Positions 56,220 through 64,000 of a stretch of 64,000 nt of DNA are shown piece by piece. Numbering within the stretch: position 1 is the first letter of the stretch; the number at the start of each line of letters is the position of its first letter. Under the pieces are notes generated by a model. That model was not told the DNA's origin, did not search any database, and was given only the letters and a program-made list of their open reading frames with translations. The stretch is from positions 310,001-374,000 of the forward strand of contig NZ_JAKIRP010000001.1 of assembly GCF_021646545.1 (NCBI RefSeq). Reading direction: 5' to 3'. Source of the DNA: Chitinophaga filiformis. Its GTDB lineage: Bacteria > Bacteroidota > Bacteroidia > Chitinophagales > Chitinophagaceae. The position numbers and the translations under genes are program-made.

Positions 56220-57680
56220 ATGCTGAAAAGATTCTTAATATATGCGTGGCCGGTATTGTTCATCTTCGTGACGATGGCAGGGTGTAAAAAGCTGGATGAC
56301 ATTAATCACGATCCTACCAAGCCTACTACTACGTCTCCTGCGTATCTGCTGACCGGCGCAGAGAAAAATGCCATGGACTATCTCTACAGTACACTGCAGA
56401 ATGGCTATATCGGTATGCATTATGCACAATACTGGTCTGGCAATTCAAGAGTAGGAGACAGCCAGTATGCAATTGATGAAAACAACAATACGGCCTTCTG
56501 GAATTTCATGTATGTATCGCTGCATAACCTGGACAAGCTCATTGCACTTAACAATGAAAGCGGTAATAATCCGGCAGCTAAAAATCAGAATGCGATTGCG
56601 GGTATATTAAAAGTGTGGTTGTATCAGATACTGACAGATAGCTACGTGAATGTTCCTTACTCACAGGCATTAAAAGAGGGTGAGAATATTACACCTGCAT
56701 ACGACAGCCAGGAATCAATCTATACTTCCCTCATTGATACATTGCAGCAGCAGATCACTGCATTAGATCCGGCACAGCCTACGTTCACTACTGGTGACGT
56801 GATCTACAATGGTGATGTAACCAAATGGCGGACATTAGCACATTCTTTACTGCTCCGCTTAGCTATTCGGGTTGCAGATGCAGCGCCCGAAAAGGCAAAA
56901 GCTGTTATTGAAGCCAATTACCAGGCAGCGATGGCCAGCAATGATGACAACGCACAATTCGCCTATCTTGACGCAGCGCCGAATAAGTTTCCACTGAATG
57001 ATTCAGAAAGGGAAGTGCTGGACTTCTTCGTGAGCACAACGTTGGTAGATTATATGAAGAGCACCAATGATCCGCGCCTCGGTATATATGCAAGACCAGC
57101 CAAGGCTACGGGTCTGATCACCGGATTGGTGTATGGTATCAGTGCAAATGATCCAGGCAGATTAGCGCCTGATAATTATTCCTATCCTGGCACACAGATA
57201 TATTCAGCCACCATGCCGGGCATTCTGATGACATATCCGGAAGTGGCCTTTATTCTGGCAGAAGCGGCAGCCCGCGGATGGTCAGTGGGGCAGCCTGCTG
57301 CAACCTGGTATGAAACCGGCATCAGGGCATCTATGGCTTATTGGGAAGTTACCAGCGGTGTTGATGAATACATTGCCTCAGTGCCTTACACAGCGGGAGA
57401 CTGGAAAAATGTGATCGGCACGCAGAAATGGCTGGCCTTGTATCCGCAGGGTTTCCAGGCATGGTTTGAACGTTTGCGCCTGGACTTCAAAAAGCCAAAT
57501 GGCGATTCATTGTTCATAGCACCTTATTCCGGCTCATTAGACCAGAATGTGCGTTTTGTACCCTCCCGTCTTACTTATCCTTTAGGAGAGCAGACACAGA
57601 ATGCGGCAGCCTATCAAAAAGCAGCCAGTGATATCGGAGGAGACACGAAAGCATCGAAGAGCTGGTGGGATAAGTTCTAA
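56220..57680 (+). CDS. SusD-like nutrient-binding lipoprotein
   Basis: 486 aa with lipobox (MAGC, about residue 21), then KKLDDINHDPTKPTTTSPAYLLTGAEKNAMDY, typical of the SusD-like_2 group paired with SusC proteins whose box is VVVTALGI. TPR-like helices and a C-terminal region with PEVAFILAEAAARGW are visible. It is the surface partner of the upstream SusC. Confidence 0.93.
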   Translation: MLKRFLIYAWPVLFIFVTMAGCKKLDDINHDPTKPTTTSPAYLLTGAEKNAMDYLYSTLQNGYIGMHYAQYWSGNSRVGDSQYAIDENNNTAFWNFMYVSLHNLDKLIALNNESGNNPAAKNQNAIAGILKVWLYQILTDSYVNVPYSQALKEGENITPAYDSQESIYTSLIDTLQQQITALDPAQPTFTTGDVIYNGDVTKWRTLAHSLLLRLAIRVADAAPEKAKAVIEANYQAAMASNDDNAQFAYLDAAPNKFPLNDSEREVLDFFVSTTLVDYMKSTNDPRLGIYARPAKATGLITGLVYGISANDPGRLAPDNYSYPGTQIYSATMPGILMTYPEVAFILAEAAARGWSVGQPAATWYETGIRASMAYWEVTSGVDEYIASVPYTAGDWKNVIGTQKWLALYPQGFQAWFERLRLDFKKPNGDSLFIAPYSGSLDQNVRFVPSRLTYPLGEQTQNAAAYQKAASDIGGDTKASKSWWDKF

Positions 57681-57728
57681 ACACAACTATCCTTCATAAA
57701 TTCCCACTGTCTGAAATGATGGTAAACT

Positions 57729-57755
57729 GCCCTGGCCGATCGGCCGGGGCTTTTT
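57729..57755 (+). terminator. Terminator of the susCD pair
   Basis: Stem GCCCTGGCCGA with TCGGCCGGGGC (one G-T pair), followed by TTTTT. The T run contains the stop codon of the convergent YcxB-like gene. Confidence 0.85.
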
Positions 57756-58236
57756 AATTGATATTATTATTAGCCAGGCGACTAAATTCTTTGTGTGCGT
57801 CTTCCGATTTAAATGCACTGGTTGGCACCAGGAAGAAGTTCTTTTTACCCCGGTAGAGGAAGAAGAAATTTTTCGCCTCCACTACTTTGGTAAATGTGCT
57901 CCAGGAAAGCAGACGCTGATTTTTACTATTACGGGTGGAAATCGTGATCCCTTCTTCTGAATATTTCAGGTGAATATCGTCTTTGAAAGTGGCGGCTTTA
58001 TTGTAGATGGACACGGGCAACAGGAACCAGAACACCGCAATGATCAGCAGCACCATGGCAGCTATACCAATGAGGGCACCAATTGTAACTATTTTGAAAG
58101 CATATCCGGCCATTGTAAAGGCCAGCAGGATGAAGAGTGTGTTTCGGAATACTTTTATTTCTCCCCGCTGCATGAAATGATAGCGTAATGCATTCAATAC
58201 CTCCTCCTTATTGTAACTAAACTCCAAAAAATGCAT
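57754..58236 (-). CDS. YcxB-like membrane protein
   Basis: 160 aa. Two adjacent membrane segments (about 33-50 and 54-75) precede a cytoplasmic YcxB-like C-terminal domain (LKYSEEGITISTRNSKNQRLLSWSTFTKVVEAKNFFFLYRGKKNFFLVPTSAF). The function of this family is not known. It follows the small secreted protein gene by 19 bp on the same strand and is likely co-transcribed with it. Confidence 0.82.
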   Translation of the reverse strand: MHFLEFSYNKEEVLNALRYHFMQRGEIKVFRNTLFILLAFTMAGYAFKIVTIGALIGIAAMVLLIIAVFWFLLPVSIYNKAATFKDDIHLKYSEEGITISTRNSKNQRLLSWSTFTKVVEAKNFFFLYRGKKNFFLVPTSAFKSEDAHKEFSRLANNNIN

Positions 58237-58255
58237 TATGGCAAGGCAAACTTTT

Positions 58256-58825
58256 TTATTTATTAACAGGGAGTGTCATTTGACTCTCCATATCGTCTCT
58301 TCTGCTGACAGGTGCGTATTTTTTCCGATTGGCAACAGGTTGTTTTTTAACAGCGGCAGCGTCATCAGACAGGTCGTCCTCGCTCAAACCGGGAAAATTA
58401 TTCTTTACGAACTGAAAATACTGTTGTAAGGTCTTCGGATCAACTTTAAAAGGAAACGCCAGCTCATTGCCGGTCATTTTTAAAATATCGTTATTGTTGA
58501 TACGGGACTCATTCTGAAGGTACCATTTGTAAAGGTCTACAATGCCCTTCTTCAACTCCTCTTCGTACATTTTATCACCATCCTGATCTTTGGGTAACAT
58601 CCATACGTACTCCTCAACCCTACCGGGACGGGCCGCGACTTTGGTATTTGTTACTGACTTATCGTCGCAATTAGCATTCTTATTTCCGGTTTTGTCTCCG
58701 TCTTTTTCCTTCTCTTTCTCTTTCGCAGCTTTGGTTTTATCCTCGTCCTTCCATTTTTCGCTACTTGCGCTTGCTGATGCGGCTGAGGCTAAACTTACCA
58801 ACAGCAGGAACAACAGCTTTTTCAT
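58256..58825 (-). CDS. Secreted, highly charged protein of unknown function
   Basis: 189 aa from the ATG at 58825 (MKKLLFLLLVSLASAASASA, a clear signal peptide); the longer frame to 58864 precedes this signal. Residues about 21-55 are almost only Lys, Glu, Asp and Ala. The rest has EEYVWMLPKDQDGDKMYEEELKKGIVDLYKWYLQNE and ends basic. No domain is recognised. It is probably periplasmic and forms a two-gene unit with the YcxB-like gene. Confidence 0.65.
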   Translation of the reverse strand: MKKLLFLLLVSLASAASASASSEKWKDEDKTKAAKEKEKEKDGDKTGNKNANCDDKSVTNTKVAARPGRVEEYVWMLPKDQDGDKMYEEELKKGIVDLYKWYLQNESRINNNDILKMTGNELAFPFKVDPKTLQQYFQFVKNNFPGLSEDDLSDDAAAVKKQPVANRKKYAPVSRRDDMESQMTLPVNK

Positions 58826-58910
58826 AGTGTAAAAAATTTGTAAGACTAAAAGTACAAAATCCAAATTATAAATCCCAAACTAATTGTACGGGGAAAAGGC
58901 CTCTCCGGGC

Positions 58911-58945
58911 AGAAAAAACAAAAGCAATGGATAAACCATTGCTTT
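58911..58945 (-). terminator. Minus-strand hairpin and T run upstream of 58825
   Basis: Perfect 10-bp stem AAAGCAATGG/CCATTGCTTT with a five-base loop (58921-58945) followed by a T-rich run on the minus strand (58911-58920). It lies 86-120 bp before the start of the secreted protein gene, with no annotated gene upstream, so it may be an attenuator or terminate a small RNA. Confidence 0.6.
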
Positions 58946-59868
58946 CGAGAGTCATTTTACATTGCATGATGATTCACGCCTGTAGGAATATTTGGTTTTT
59001 CATAGGACAGTAACCATAATAAAATTAATACAATAACAAATATAATAAATATTTATTGCAAGATAGACTACCTCATAAATATTTGAAATTCTTCAAATTG
59101 GCCTACGTCTTTTTAAAAAGCTGGAAAAAAATTAAAAGGTTTGTTAAAAATCCAAAATCCCTTCTTTTACGGATATATTAAAATAAACATAAACTGTCTT
59201 CCGGAAGTATTGTTGAAAAGGCAGTGAACAACCAAAAAAAAACCAAACACGGACAATGAAAAACTATAAGCAGATTATTAAACCGGAACAGTAAGAAGAG
59301 TAAATTTTTGCGGCAACAGGCGGATAGTCTGGAAACGGGTAGAAATAGTAAGGGCACCTGGAAAGGCGCCCTCAATTTGTTACTATCCTATGAAAACCCT
59401 ATTTGAATACAAATGTAAGCTCATGTTATTTTTCTTTAAAATTTTCAGGCCACAATAACAAATCATTAACAAAGGCAGGGATCGCATAAAAGCTGAAATC
59501 CTTAACTGTATTGCGTTTAACACATTCCGGCTTTTTAAGTAAATTCGTTAACAAACGCTGAAATTCACTACAGATGGGGGTGCTTTGAGGTATTTGATGA
59601 TACAATCTTCACCTAAATTGTATGACGAGGCCGGTAGAATGGCTTTTTTACGCTCATTTAAGTACTTGCCGGGGCTGTTAAAAAAGTATATTTTTATTTG
59701 ATATGAAACCCGTTTAACCTTTTTGGTTTTCATTGGTTTACAAAGAGGAAATGGCCTGAAGATTGTGAGATAAACGAGCAGAACCCTTACTTGACGGGGA
59801 CTTTCACGAATAAAAAATGGATAATATGCATATTTAACTAACAATGTGACTTATTACCGAAAAATTTA
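58946..59868. other. AT-rich 920-bp non-coding region
   Basis: No convincing gene. It contains an inverted pair of a 20-bp box (GGTTTTTCATAGGACAGTAAC at 58994-59014 and GTTACTATCCTATGAAAACC at 59379-59398), a GC hairpin (59351-59372), and a 22-codon frame MKTLFEYKCK... at 59390. Translated frames around 59548-59844 look random. Confidence 0.5.
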
Positions 59869-59876
59869 TACATTTG
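59845..59876 (+). promoter_or_regulatory. Promoter of the GGGP synthase gene
   Basis: TGTG (59845-59848, near TTTG) is followed after 20 bp by TACATTTG (59869-59876), matching the -7 TAnnTTTG box, 25 bp before the start codon. Confidence 0.5.
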
Positions 59877-59901
59877 CGACAACCGGAACAATGCTATTTT
59901 A

Positions 59902-60660
59902 ATGCACAATAAAATATACAACTCTTTTATCGATAGAAAGGCGAAGGGCATGAAATCTTTTGCTGTTCTGATTGATCCGGACAAGGTAACTCCTGCTGGC
60001 ATAGCAGACCTTGCGGCGAAATGTACAGCAGCAAAGGTGGATTACATTTTTCTGGGAGGCAGTCTTGTGATCACTGATCATCTCGATGAATGCGTACAAC
60101 AGTTCAAAAGTCTTTGTGATATTCCTGTTGTATTGTTTCCAGGTAGTCCATCACAGGTCTCCCGCTATGCTGATGCATTGCTCTATCTGTCCGTAATATC
60201 TGGCCGTAACCCCGAATTACTGATAGGACAACATGTATTATCAGCCCCCGCTGTTAAAAAAAGCGGCCTGGAAGTTATTTCTACCGGCTATATCTTAATT
60301 GATGGTGGTGCCCCTACTACCGTTTCATATATCAGCAATACAACGCCTATTCCTGCCGATAAAGATGACATCGCGATGTGTACCGCTATCGCGGGAGAGA
60401 TGCTCGGCATGAAGGTCGTTTTCATGGATGCCGGCAGTGGCGCCCGCAAGCCTATCAGTGAAAGTATGATAGCACGTGTTGCCAGCCAGGTATCGGCTCC
60501 CATTATTGTGGGCGGTGGTATACGCGATGCAGAGAAAGCATACCTTAACTGCAAAGCCGGCGCGGATATTATCGTTGTAGGCAATGCTATCGAAAAAGAA
60601 ACCTCTCTCATTAAAGAAATGGCTGATGCAGTACACGCGGCTGCTCCAGTATTAAAATAA
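59902..60660 (+). CDS. Geranylgeranylglyceryl phosphate synthase-like protein
   Basis: 252 aa TIM barrel of the GGGPS/PcrB family. Family segments are FAVLIDPDKV, DYIFLGGSLVITDHLD, VVLFPGSPSQVSRYADALLYLSVISGRNPELLIGQHV, TGYILIDGG and VGGGIRDAEKAYLNCKAGADIIVVGNAIE, with phosphate-binding glycine loops. The enzyme links a polyprenyl diphosphate to sn-glycerol-1-phosphate, the ether-lipid step of archaea that also occurs in some Bacteroidota. The chain length used is not clear from sequence. dxs, the entry enzyme for isoprenoids, lies 2 kb downstream. Confidence 0.92.
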   Translation: MHNKIYNSFIDRKAKGMKSFAVLIDPDKVTPAGIADLAAKCTAAKVDYIFLGGSLVITDHLDECVQQFKSLCDIPVVLFPGSPSQVSRYADALLYLSVISGRNPELLIGQHVLSAPAVKKSGLEVISTGYILIDGGAPTTVSYISNTTPIPADKDDIAMCTAIAGEMLGMKVVFMDAGSGARKPISESMIARVASQVSAPIIVGGGIRDAEKAYLNCKAGADIIVVGNAIEKETSLIKEMADAVHAAAPVLK

Positions 60661-60670
60661 TATTGCACTT

Positions 60671-60725
60671 AAAAGAGAAACGCTGATTATCGCAATGAAT
60701 ACGATAATCAGCGTTTCTCTTTTTA
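60671..60725. terminator. Terminator after GGGP synthase
   Basis: A perfect 22-bp stem (60671-60692 with 60702-60723) and nine-base loop, ending in a T run. It is symmetrical enough to also end the convergent LytTR regulator gene, although that stop is 80 bp away. Confidence 0.9.
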
Positions 60726-60804
60726 TTCTGACAGTCCGGCTACCGTGCTGTTTCCAGTACCGCCGGGAGAGGTCCTCAGCCACCAATACAGCCCGGAACA
60801 GCCC

Positions 60805-61533
60805 TTAAAGACTCATCATCTCTTTAAACTTCACTGCCTGCCTGCGGCTTACTTCTATCTTTTCCCCGCCACGCATTTCCAGCAGCAAACCTCCGTTGAA
60901 ATAGGTATCGATCTTCTCGATCATACGCAGATTTACGATATGTTTCCTGTTGGCCCGGAAAAAAGTACGCTCGTCCAGACGCTCCTCCAGCGCATTTAAA
61001 GACTTTAGTATCAGCGGCTTATTACCTTCGAAATACACCCTGGCATAGTTGCCCACACTTTCAAAAAGCCGGATCTCCTGTAGTTTAACAAACCAGCAGC
61101 GGTCCCCGTCTTTTACAAATACCTGGTCATTTTCTGACAGGATTGTGCGGATAGCGCCAGCTTCTGCCTGCCGTTCTTTTTCCTCCAGCTGATGCAATTT
61201 ATGAATGGCATCTGCCAGCCGTTTGGGCTCTATAGGTTTCAGCAGATAATCCAGCGCATTATATTCAAATGCTTTCAGTGCATGCTCATCGTAAGCAGTG
61301 GTGAAGATCACCTGTGGCGCTTTTTCCAGTTCTGCCAGCAAATCAAAACCTGTTTTATCCGGCATTTGTATGTCCAGGAAAAGCAGATCAGGATGCAGTG
61401 TTTCAATTTTTTCCAGTCCGTCCTTTGCGTTTACGGCTTCTCCCACTACCACTATCTCTGGGTGGTCAGCCAGTAATTTTTTCAGCTCGCTTCTGGCCAG
61501 GCGTTCGTCATCGATTATCAAAGCTTTTTTCAT
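60805..61533 (-). CDS. LytTR-family response regulator
   Basis: 242 aa from the ATG at 61533 (MKKALIIDDERLARSELKKLL). The receiver has DD at about 9-10, phospho-acceptor Asp in LLFLDIQMPDKTG (about 54), and Lys in LLKPIEP. The LytTR DNA-binding domain spans about 140-240 (FVKDGDRCWFVKLQEIRLFESVGNYARVYF, FFRANRKHIVNL). It follows the sensor gene by 36 bp and is its partner. Confidence 0.95.
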   Translation of the reverse strand: MKKALIIDDERLARSELKKLLADHPEIVVVGEAVNAKDGLEKIETLHPDLLFLDIQMPDKTGFDLLAELEKAPQVIFTTAYDEHALKAFEYNALDYLLKPIEPKRLADAIHKLHQLEEKERQAEAGAIRTILSENDQVFVKDGDRCWFVKLQEIRLFESVGNYARVYFEGNKPLILKSLNALEERLDERTFFRANRKHIVNLRMIEKIDTYFNGGLLLEMRGGEKIEVSRRQAVKFKEMMSL

Positions 61534-61569
61534 GAGCAACTACTTTTAAACTTGGCGCGAATAATACTA

Positions 61570-62610
61570 TTAAAACAACGGCATCAGCACTTTTGCTTCA
61601 ACCGTCGCCTCATTTTTATTATAAATATTGAATGACGCTTTATTTCCATACAACAAACTCAACCGTTGCCTGGTACTCTGCAGGCCGAAGCCGTGCCCCG
61701 TTGTTTCTTCTCCTCCTATCTGTCCCGTATTTTCTATTGTGATTTCATGATGCATGTCCCTTACATGTGAACCGATCACTACCGTACCTCCGCTTACAGT
61801 GCGTGAAATACCATGTTTAATGGCATTTTCCACCAGGGTCTGCAACATCATAGGCGGTATAGGCAGTTCCAGTGTTTCAGGGTCTATATCATACTGCACT
61901 TTCAGCCGCTCTTCAAACCGGATATTCTCCAGTGCAAGGTAATCTTTTACAATATCCAACTCGTTCTCCAGGTTCACCGTCTCGGCCTTTTCCACCTGCA
62001 TAGAGCTTCTGAGAATATTTGAGAGCTCTGTAATGGCCGTTCTCGCACGTTGCGGATTCTCATCTACCAATGCCCGGATGCTGTTCAGGGCATTAAAGAT
62101 AAAATGAGGGTTCAACTGCGATTTGATCGTTTTCAGCTCAAGTTCTTTGACCGTACTTTCCAGTTTCAGTTTGTCTACCTGGCTGTTACGGCTACGCTCA
62201 ATATAGTGCCACACGAAATAGACCAGCCACCAGATAGCAGTAAGTGTAAATATGGGTAAGAGGAAGGTCAGCGTTTTCTGATCTGTCAGCCCCCGTTGTT
62301 GCCACGAGTACCTGAACATGTTCCCCGCTGTAGTAATACCTACGTAAATGATGATGCCAGCGCTAACGGTTAGACCGAAAAAAAGCAGCATCTGGCTCTC
62401 AAAACTATATTGGAACCAGTTCAACCTTTTGATGACACTCCGTAAAAGGTGGGTAGCCAGTATCCCAAAGAACATGATCATCAGCAGGTTTATCAGATAG
62501 AATGAGCCAAAAGAGCCCGCAAATGAATAGGCAAAGAAAAGATTGACTACTGCATATGTCGTCCAGCCCAGAATCTGACACCACCAATATCTTGATATTC
62601 GTTTAAACAT
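61570..62610 (-). CDS. LytS-like sensor histidine kinase
   Basis: 346 aa. Four membrane segments are in the first 150 residues, then a coiled coil and the His_kinase motif LKSQLNPHFIFNALNSIRALV-type (IKSQLNPHFIFNALNS), and a C-terminal HATPase (MMLQTLVENAIKHG, GHGFGLQSTRQRL). It has no periplasmic sensor domain, so it probably senses membrane state or a small ligand. It is transcribed with the LytTR regulator and divergently from dxs. Confidence 0.94.
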   Translation of the reverse strand: MFKRISRYWWCQILGWTTYAVVNLFFAYSFAGSFGSFYLINLLMIMFFGILATHLLRSVIKRLNWFQYSFESQMLLFFGLTVSAGIIIYVGITTAGNMFRYSWQQRGLTDQKTLTFLLPIFTLTAIWWLVYFVWHYIERSRNSQVDKLKLESTVKELELKTIKSQLNPHFIFNALNSIRALVDENPQRARTAITELSNILRSSMQVEKAETVNLENELDIVKDYLALENIRFEERLKVQYDIDPETLELPIPPMMLQTLVENAIKHGISRTVSGGTVVIGSHVRDMHHEITIENTGQIGGEETTGHGFGLQSTRQRLSLLYGNKASFNIYNKNEATVEAKVLMPLF

Positions 62611-62760
62611 CTATCTGAAAATTAGTAAACTACTGCTACATTTCAAAAATACCGATGTGCTTAGCCCACCTTGCCCCAAATGTTATGAGTGGGTTTCCGG
62701 CATGGCAGAAGTCCAAATGTGCTGATGTATGGAATAAATGTAGATTAGCACTTTAATTTG

Positions 62761-62768
62761 TACTTTTG
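62761..62768 (+). promoter_or_regulatory. -7 box of dxs
   Basis: TACTTTTG matches TAnnTTTG and lies 25 bp before the dxs start codon. No clear -33 is seen. Confidence 0.45.
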
Positions 62769-62793
62769 TTTATTAAATCCTGCATCAAGAAGT

Positions 62794-64000
62794 ATGAATA
62801 TTACGCCGGGCCCGTTACTGGGCAAGATCGAAACCCCTGCCGATTTGCGGAATCTCAGTAAAGAGCAGCTGCACGAGGTGAGTGAAGAACTCCGCCAGTT
62901 CATTATTGATGTTGTCAGTGTTCATGGTGGCCATTTTGCAGCCAGTCTGGGTGTTGTGGAGCTGAGTGTGGCACTGCATTATGTGTTTAATACCCCGTAT
63001 GACCAACTGGTATGGGACGTGGGACACCAGGCCTATGGTCATAAGATCCTGACAGGCCGGAGAGACGTTTTCCATACTAACCGTAAATATCATGGCATCA
63101 GCGGCTTCCCTAAAAGGGAAGAAAGCGAGTACGACACGTTCGGCGTAGGTCACTCTTCTACCTCCATTTCTGCAGCCCTGGGTATGGCCATCGCTTCCAA
63201 ATACAAAGGCGAAACAGACCGTCAGCACATTGCTGTAATAGGCGATGGAGCCATGACAGCAGGTATGGCATTCGAGGCACTCAACCATGCAGGTGTGGCC
63301 AATGCCAATGTGCTGATCATACTCAATGACAACTGTATGTCCATTGACCCGAATGTGGGCGCATTAAAGGAATACCTGACCGACATTACGACTTCTCCTA
63401 CCTATAATAAACTGCGTGACGACGTATGGAACCTGCTGGGCAAACTGCCGGTAGGTAAGCGCTTTACACGCGACATGGCCTCCAAACTGGAAGCCGGTCT
63501 GAAAGGCGTCGTATCCGGCTCCAGTAACCTGTTCGAATCCCTGAAGCTGCGTTATTTCGGCCCTATTGACGGCCATAATATCGTGAAGCTCGTGGATACC
63601 CTGCAGGACCTGAAAGACATTCCAGGCCCGAAACTATTGCATATCGTGACCACAAAAGGTAAAGGATATGCGCTGGCGGAGAAAGACCAGACCACCTGGC
63701 ATGCTCCGGGCCTGTTTGATAAAATTACCGGCGAGATCTTCAGGAAGCAGCCGGAAAAACCACAGCCACCCAAATACCAGGACGTATTCGGTCACACCAT
63801 CATAGAACTGGCAGAGCAGAACAAGACAGTGATGGGCATTACGCCTGCCATGCCTTCGGGTTCCTCGCTGAAGTTCATGATGGAAAAAATGCCGGACCGC
63901 GCTTTTGACGTGGGCATCTGTGAACAACATGCCGTAACCCTTTCTGCCGGTCTGGCCACACAGGGTATGCGCGTGTTCTGCAACATCTACTCTTCCTTCA
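62794..64000 (+). CDS. dxs: 1-deoxy-D-xylulose-5-phosphate synthase (3' truncated by window end)
   Basis: 402 codons from the ATG at 62794 (MNITPGPLLGKIETPADLR), open to the window edge. DXS landmarks: FIIDVVSVHGGHFAASLGVVELSVALHYVF, WDVGHQAYGHKILTGRRD, the thiamine diphosphate-binding motif GDGAMTAGMAFEALNHAG continuing to NDNCMSIDPNVGA, FESLKLRYFGPIDGHN and the start of the transketolase-pyrimidine domain. It condenses pyruvate and glyceraldehyde 3-phosphate in the first step of the MEP isoprenoid pathway. Confidence 0.97.
   Translation, partial: MNITPGPLLGKIETPADLRNLSKEQLHEVSEELRQFIIDVVSVHGGHFAASLGVVELSVALHYVFNTPYDQLVWDVGHQAYGHKILTGRRDVFHTNRKYHGISGFPKREESEYDTFGVGHSSTSISAALGMAIASKYKGETDRQHIAVIGDGAMTAGMAFEALNHAGVANANVLIILNDNCMSIDPNVGALKEYLTDITTSPTYNKLRDDVWNLLGKLPVGKRFTRDMASKLEAGLKGVVSGSSNLFESLKLRYFGPIDGHNIVKLVDTLQDLKDIPGPKLLHIVTTKGKGYALAEKDQTTWHAPGLFDKITGEIFRKQPEKPQPPKYQDVFGHTIIELAEQNKTVMGITPAMPSGSSLKFMMEKMPDRAFDVGICEQHAVTLSAGLATQGMRVFCNIYSSF

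Noticed and set aside
59548-59844. 98-codon minus-strand frame in the AT-rich region
   Set aside because: Composition follows the AT-rich DNA, no signal or domain, no promoter; treated as non-coding.
1-64000. tRNA or rRNA genes
   Set aside because: Reading the intergenic regions I saw no cloverleaf with TTCRA and CCA-type ends, and no rRNA sequence.

Overview
The window looks like a chromosomal segment of a Chitinophaga-like member of the Bacteroidota (family Chitinophagaceae). The signs are four SusC/SusD-type or TonB-linked outer membrane systems, a sigma-ECF/FecR-controlled polysaccharide utilisation locus, a type IX secretion (T9SS) C-terminal sorting domain, TAnnTTTG-type promoter boxes with few Shine-Dalgarno sequences, many lipoproteins, and a bacterial GGGP synthase. 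This placement comes from protein families, not a database match.

Layout. 1-2.1 kb: the 3' part of a PAS histidine kinase and a membrane TPR protein. 2.2-7.5 kb (minus): a PL14-like lipoprotein, a large T9SS-exported HEXXH metallopeptidase with discoidin/FN3 modules, and a CrtI-like flavin oxidoreductase. 7.55-7.90 kb: a 350-bp repeat element with inverted ends and 27-bp tandem units. 7.9-17.1 kb (minus): an apparent six-gene operon of SoxD-like cytochrome, SoxC-like molybdenum sulfite dehydrogenase, SusC, SusD and two tandem DoxX-like membrane proteins. 18.5-20.8 kb: a two-component system. 20.8-21.8 kb: a gene-free stretch with three consecutive long palindromes. 21.8-29.1 kb (minus): a second redox operon (TlpA-like, YceI, di-heme peroxidase, TonB receptor, DUF4397 lipoprotein, JmjC-like cupin). 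29.8-38.9 kb (minus): a PUL with sigma factor, FecR, STN-SusC, SusD, DUF3823 and GH43. 38.9-40.2 kb: a highly structured non-coding region with a 67/68-bp tandem array. 40.2-42.0 kb: a WYL regulator and a GyrI-like protein. 42.0-44.3 kb (minus): acpP-fabF-rnc housekeeping cluster. 44.6-50.2 kb: an RND efflux operon. 50.3-57.7 kb: a carboxypeptidase-like-domain protein, a PRPP synthetase-like protein and a third SusC/SusD pair. 57.8-64 kb: small membrane and secreted proteins, GGGP synthase, a LytTR two-component pair and the start of dxs.

The most interesting observation concerns the two redox operons, 12 kb apart. Both carry the same 21-bp operator, AGTCTA-N9-TAGACT, just upstream of a TAnnTTTG promoter box. 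The distances differ by 11 bp, about one helical turn. This suggests one unknown regulator controls both the SoxCD-SusCD-DoxX operon and the TlpA-YceI-peroxidase-TonB operon, forming a small outer-membrane-to-periplasm sulfur/redox regulon. Other notable items are the palindrome cluster, the two dispersed repeat families, and a SusC whose N-terminal repeat keeps its amino acids while almost every codon differs.
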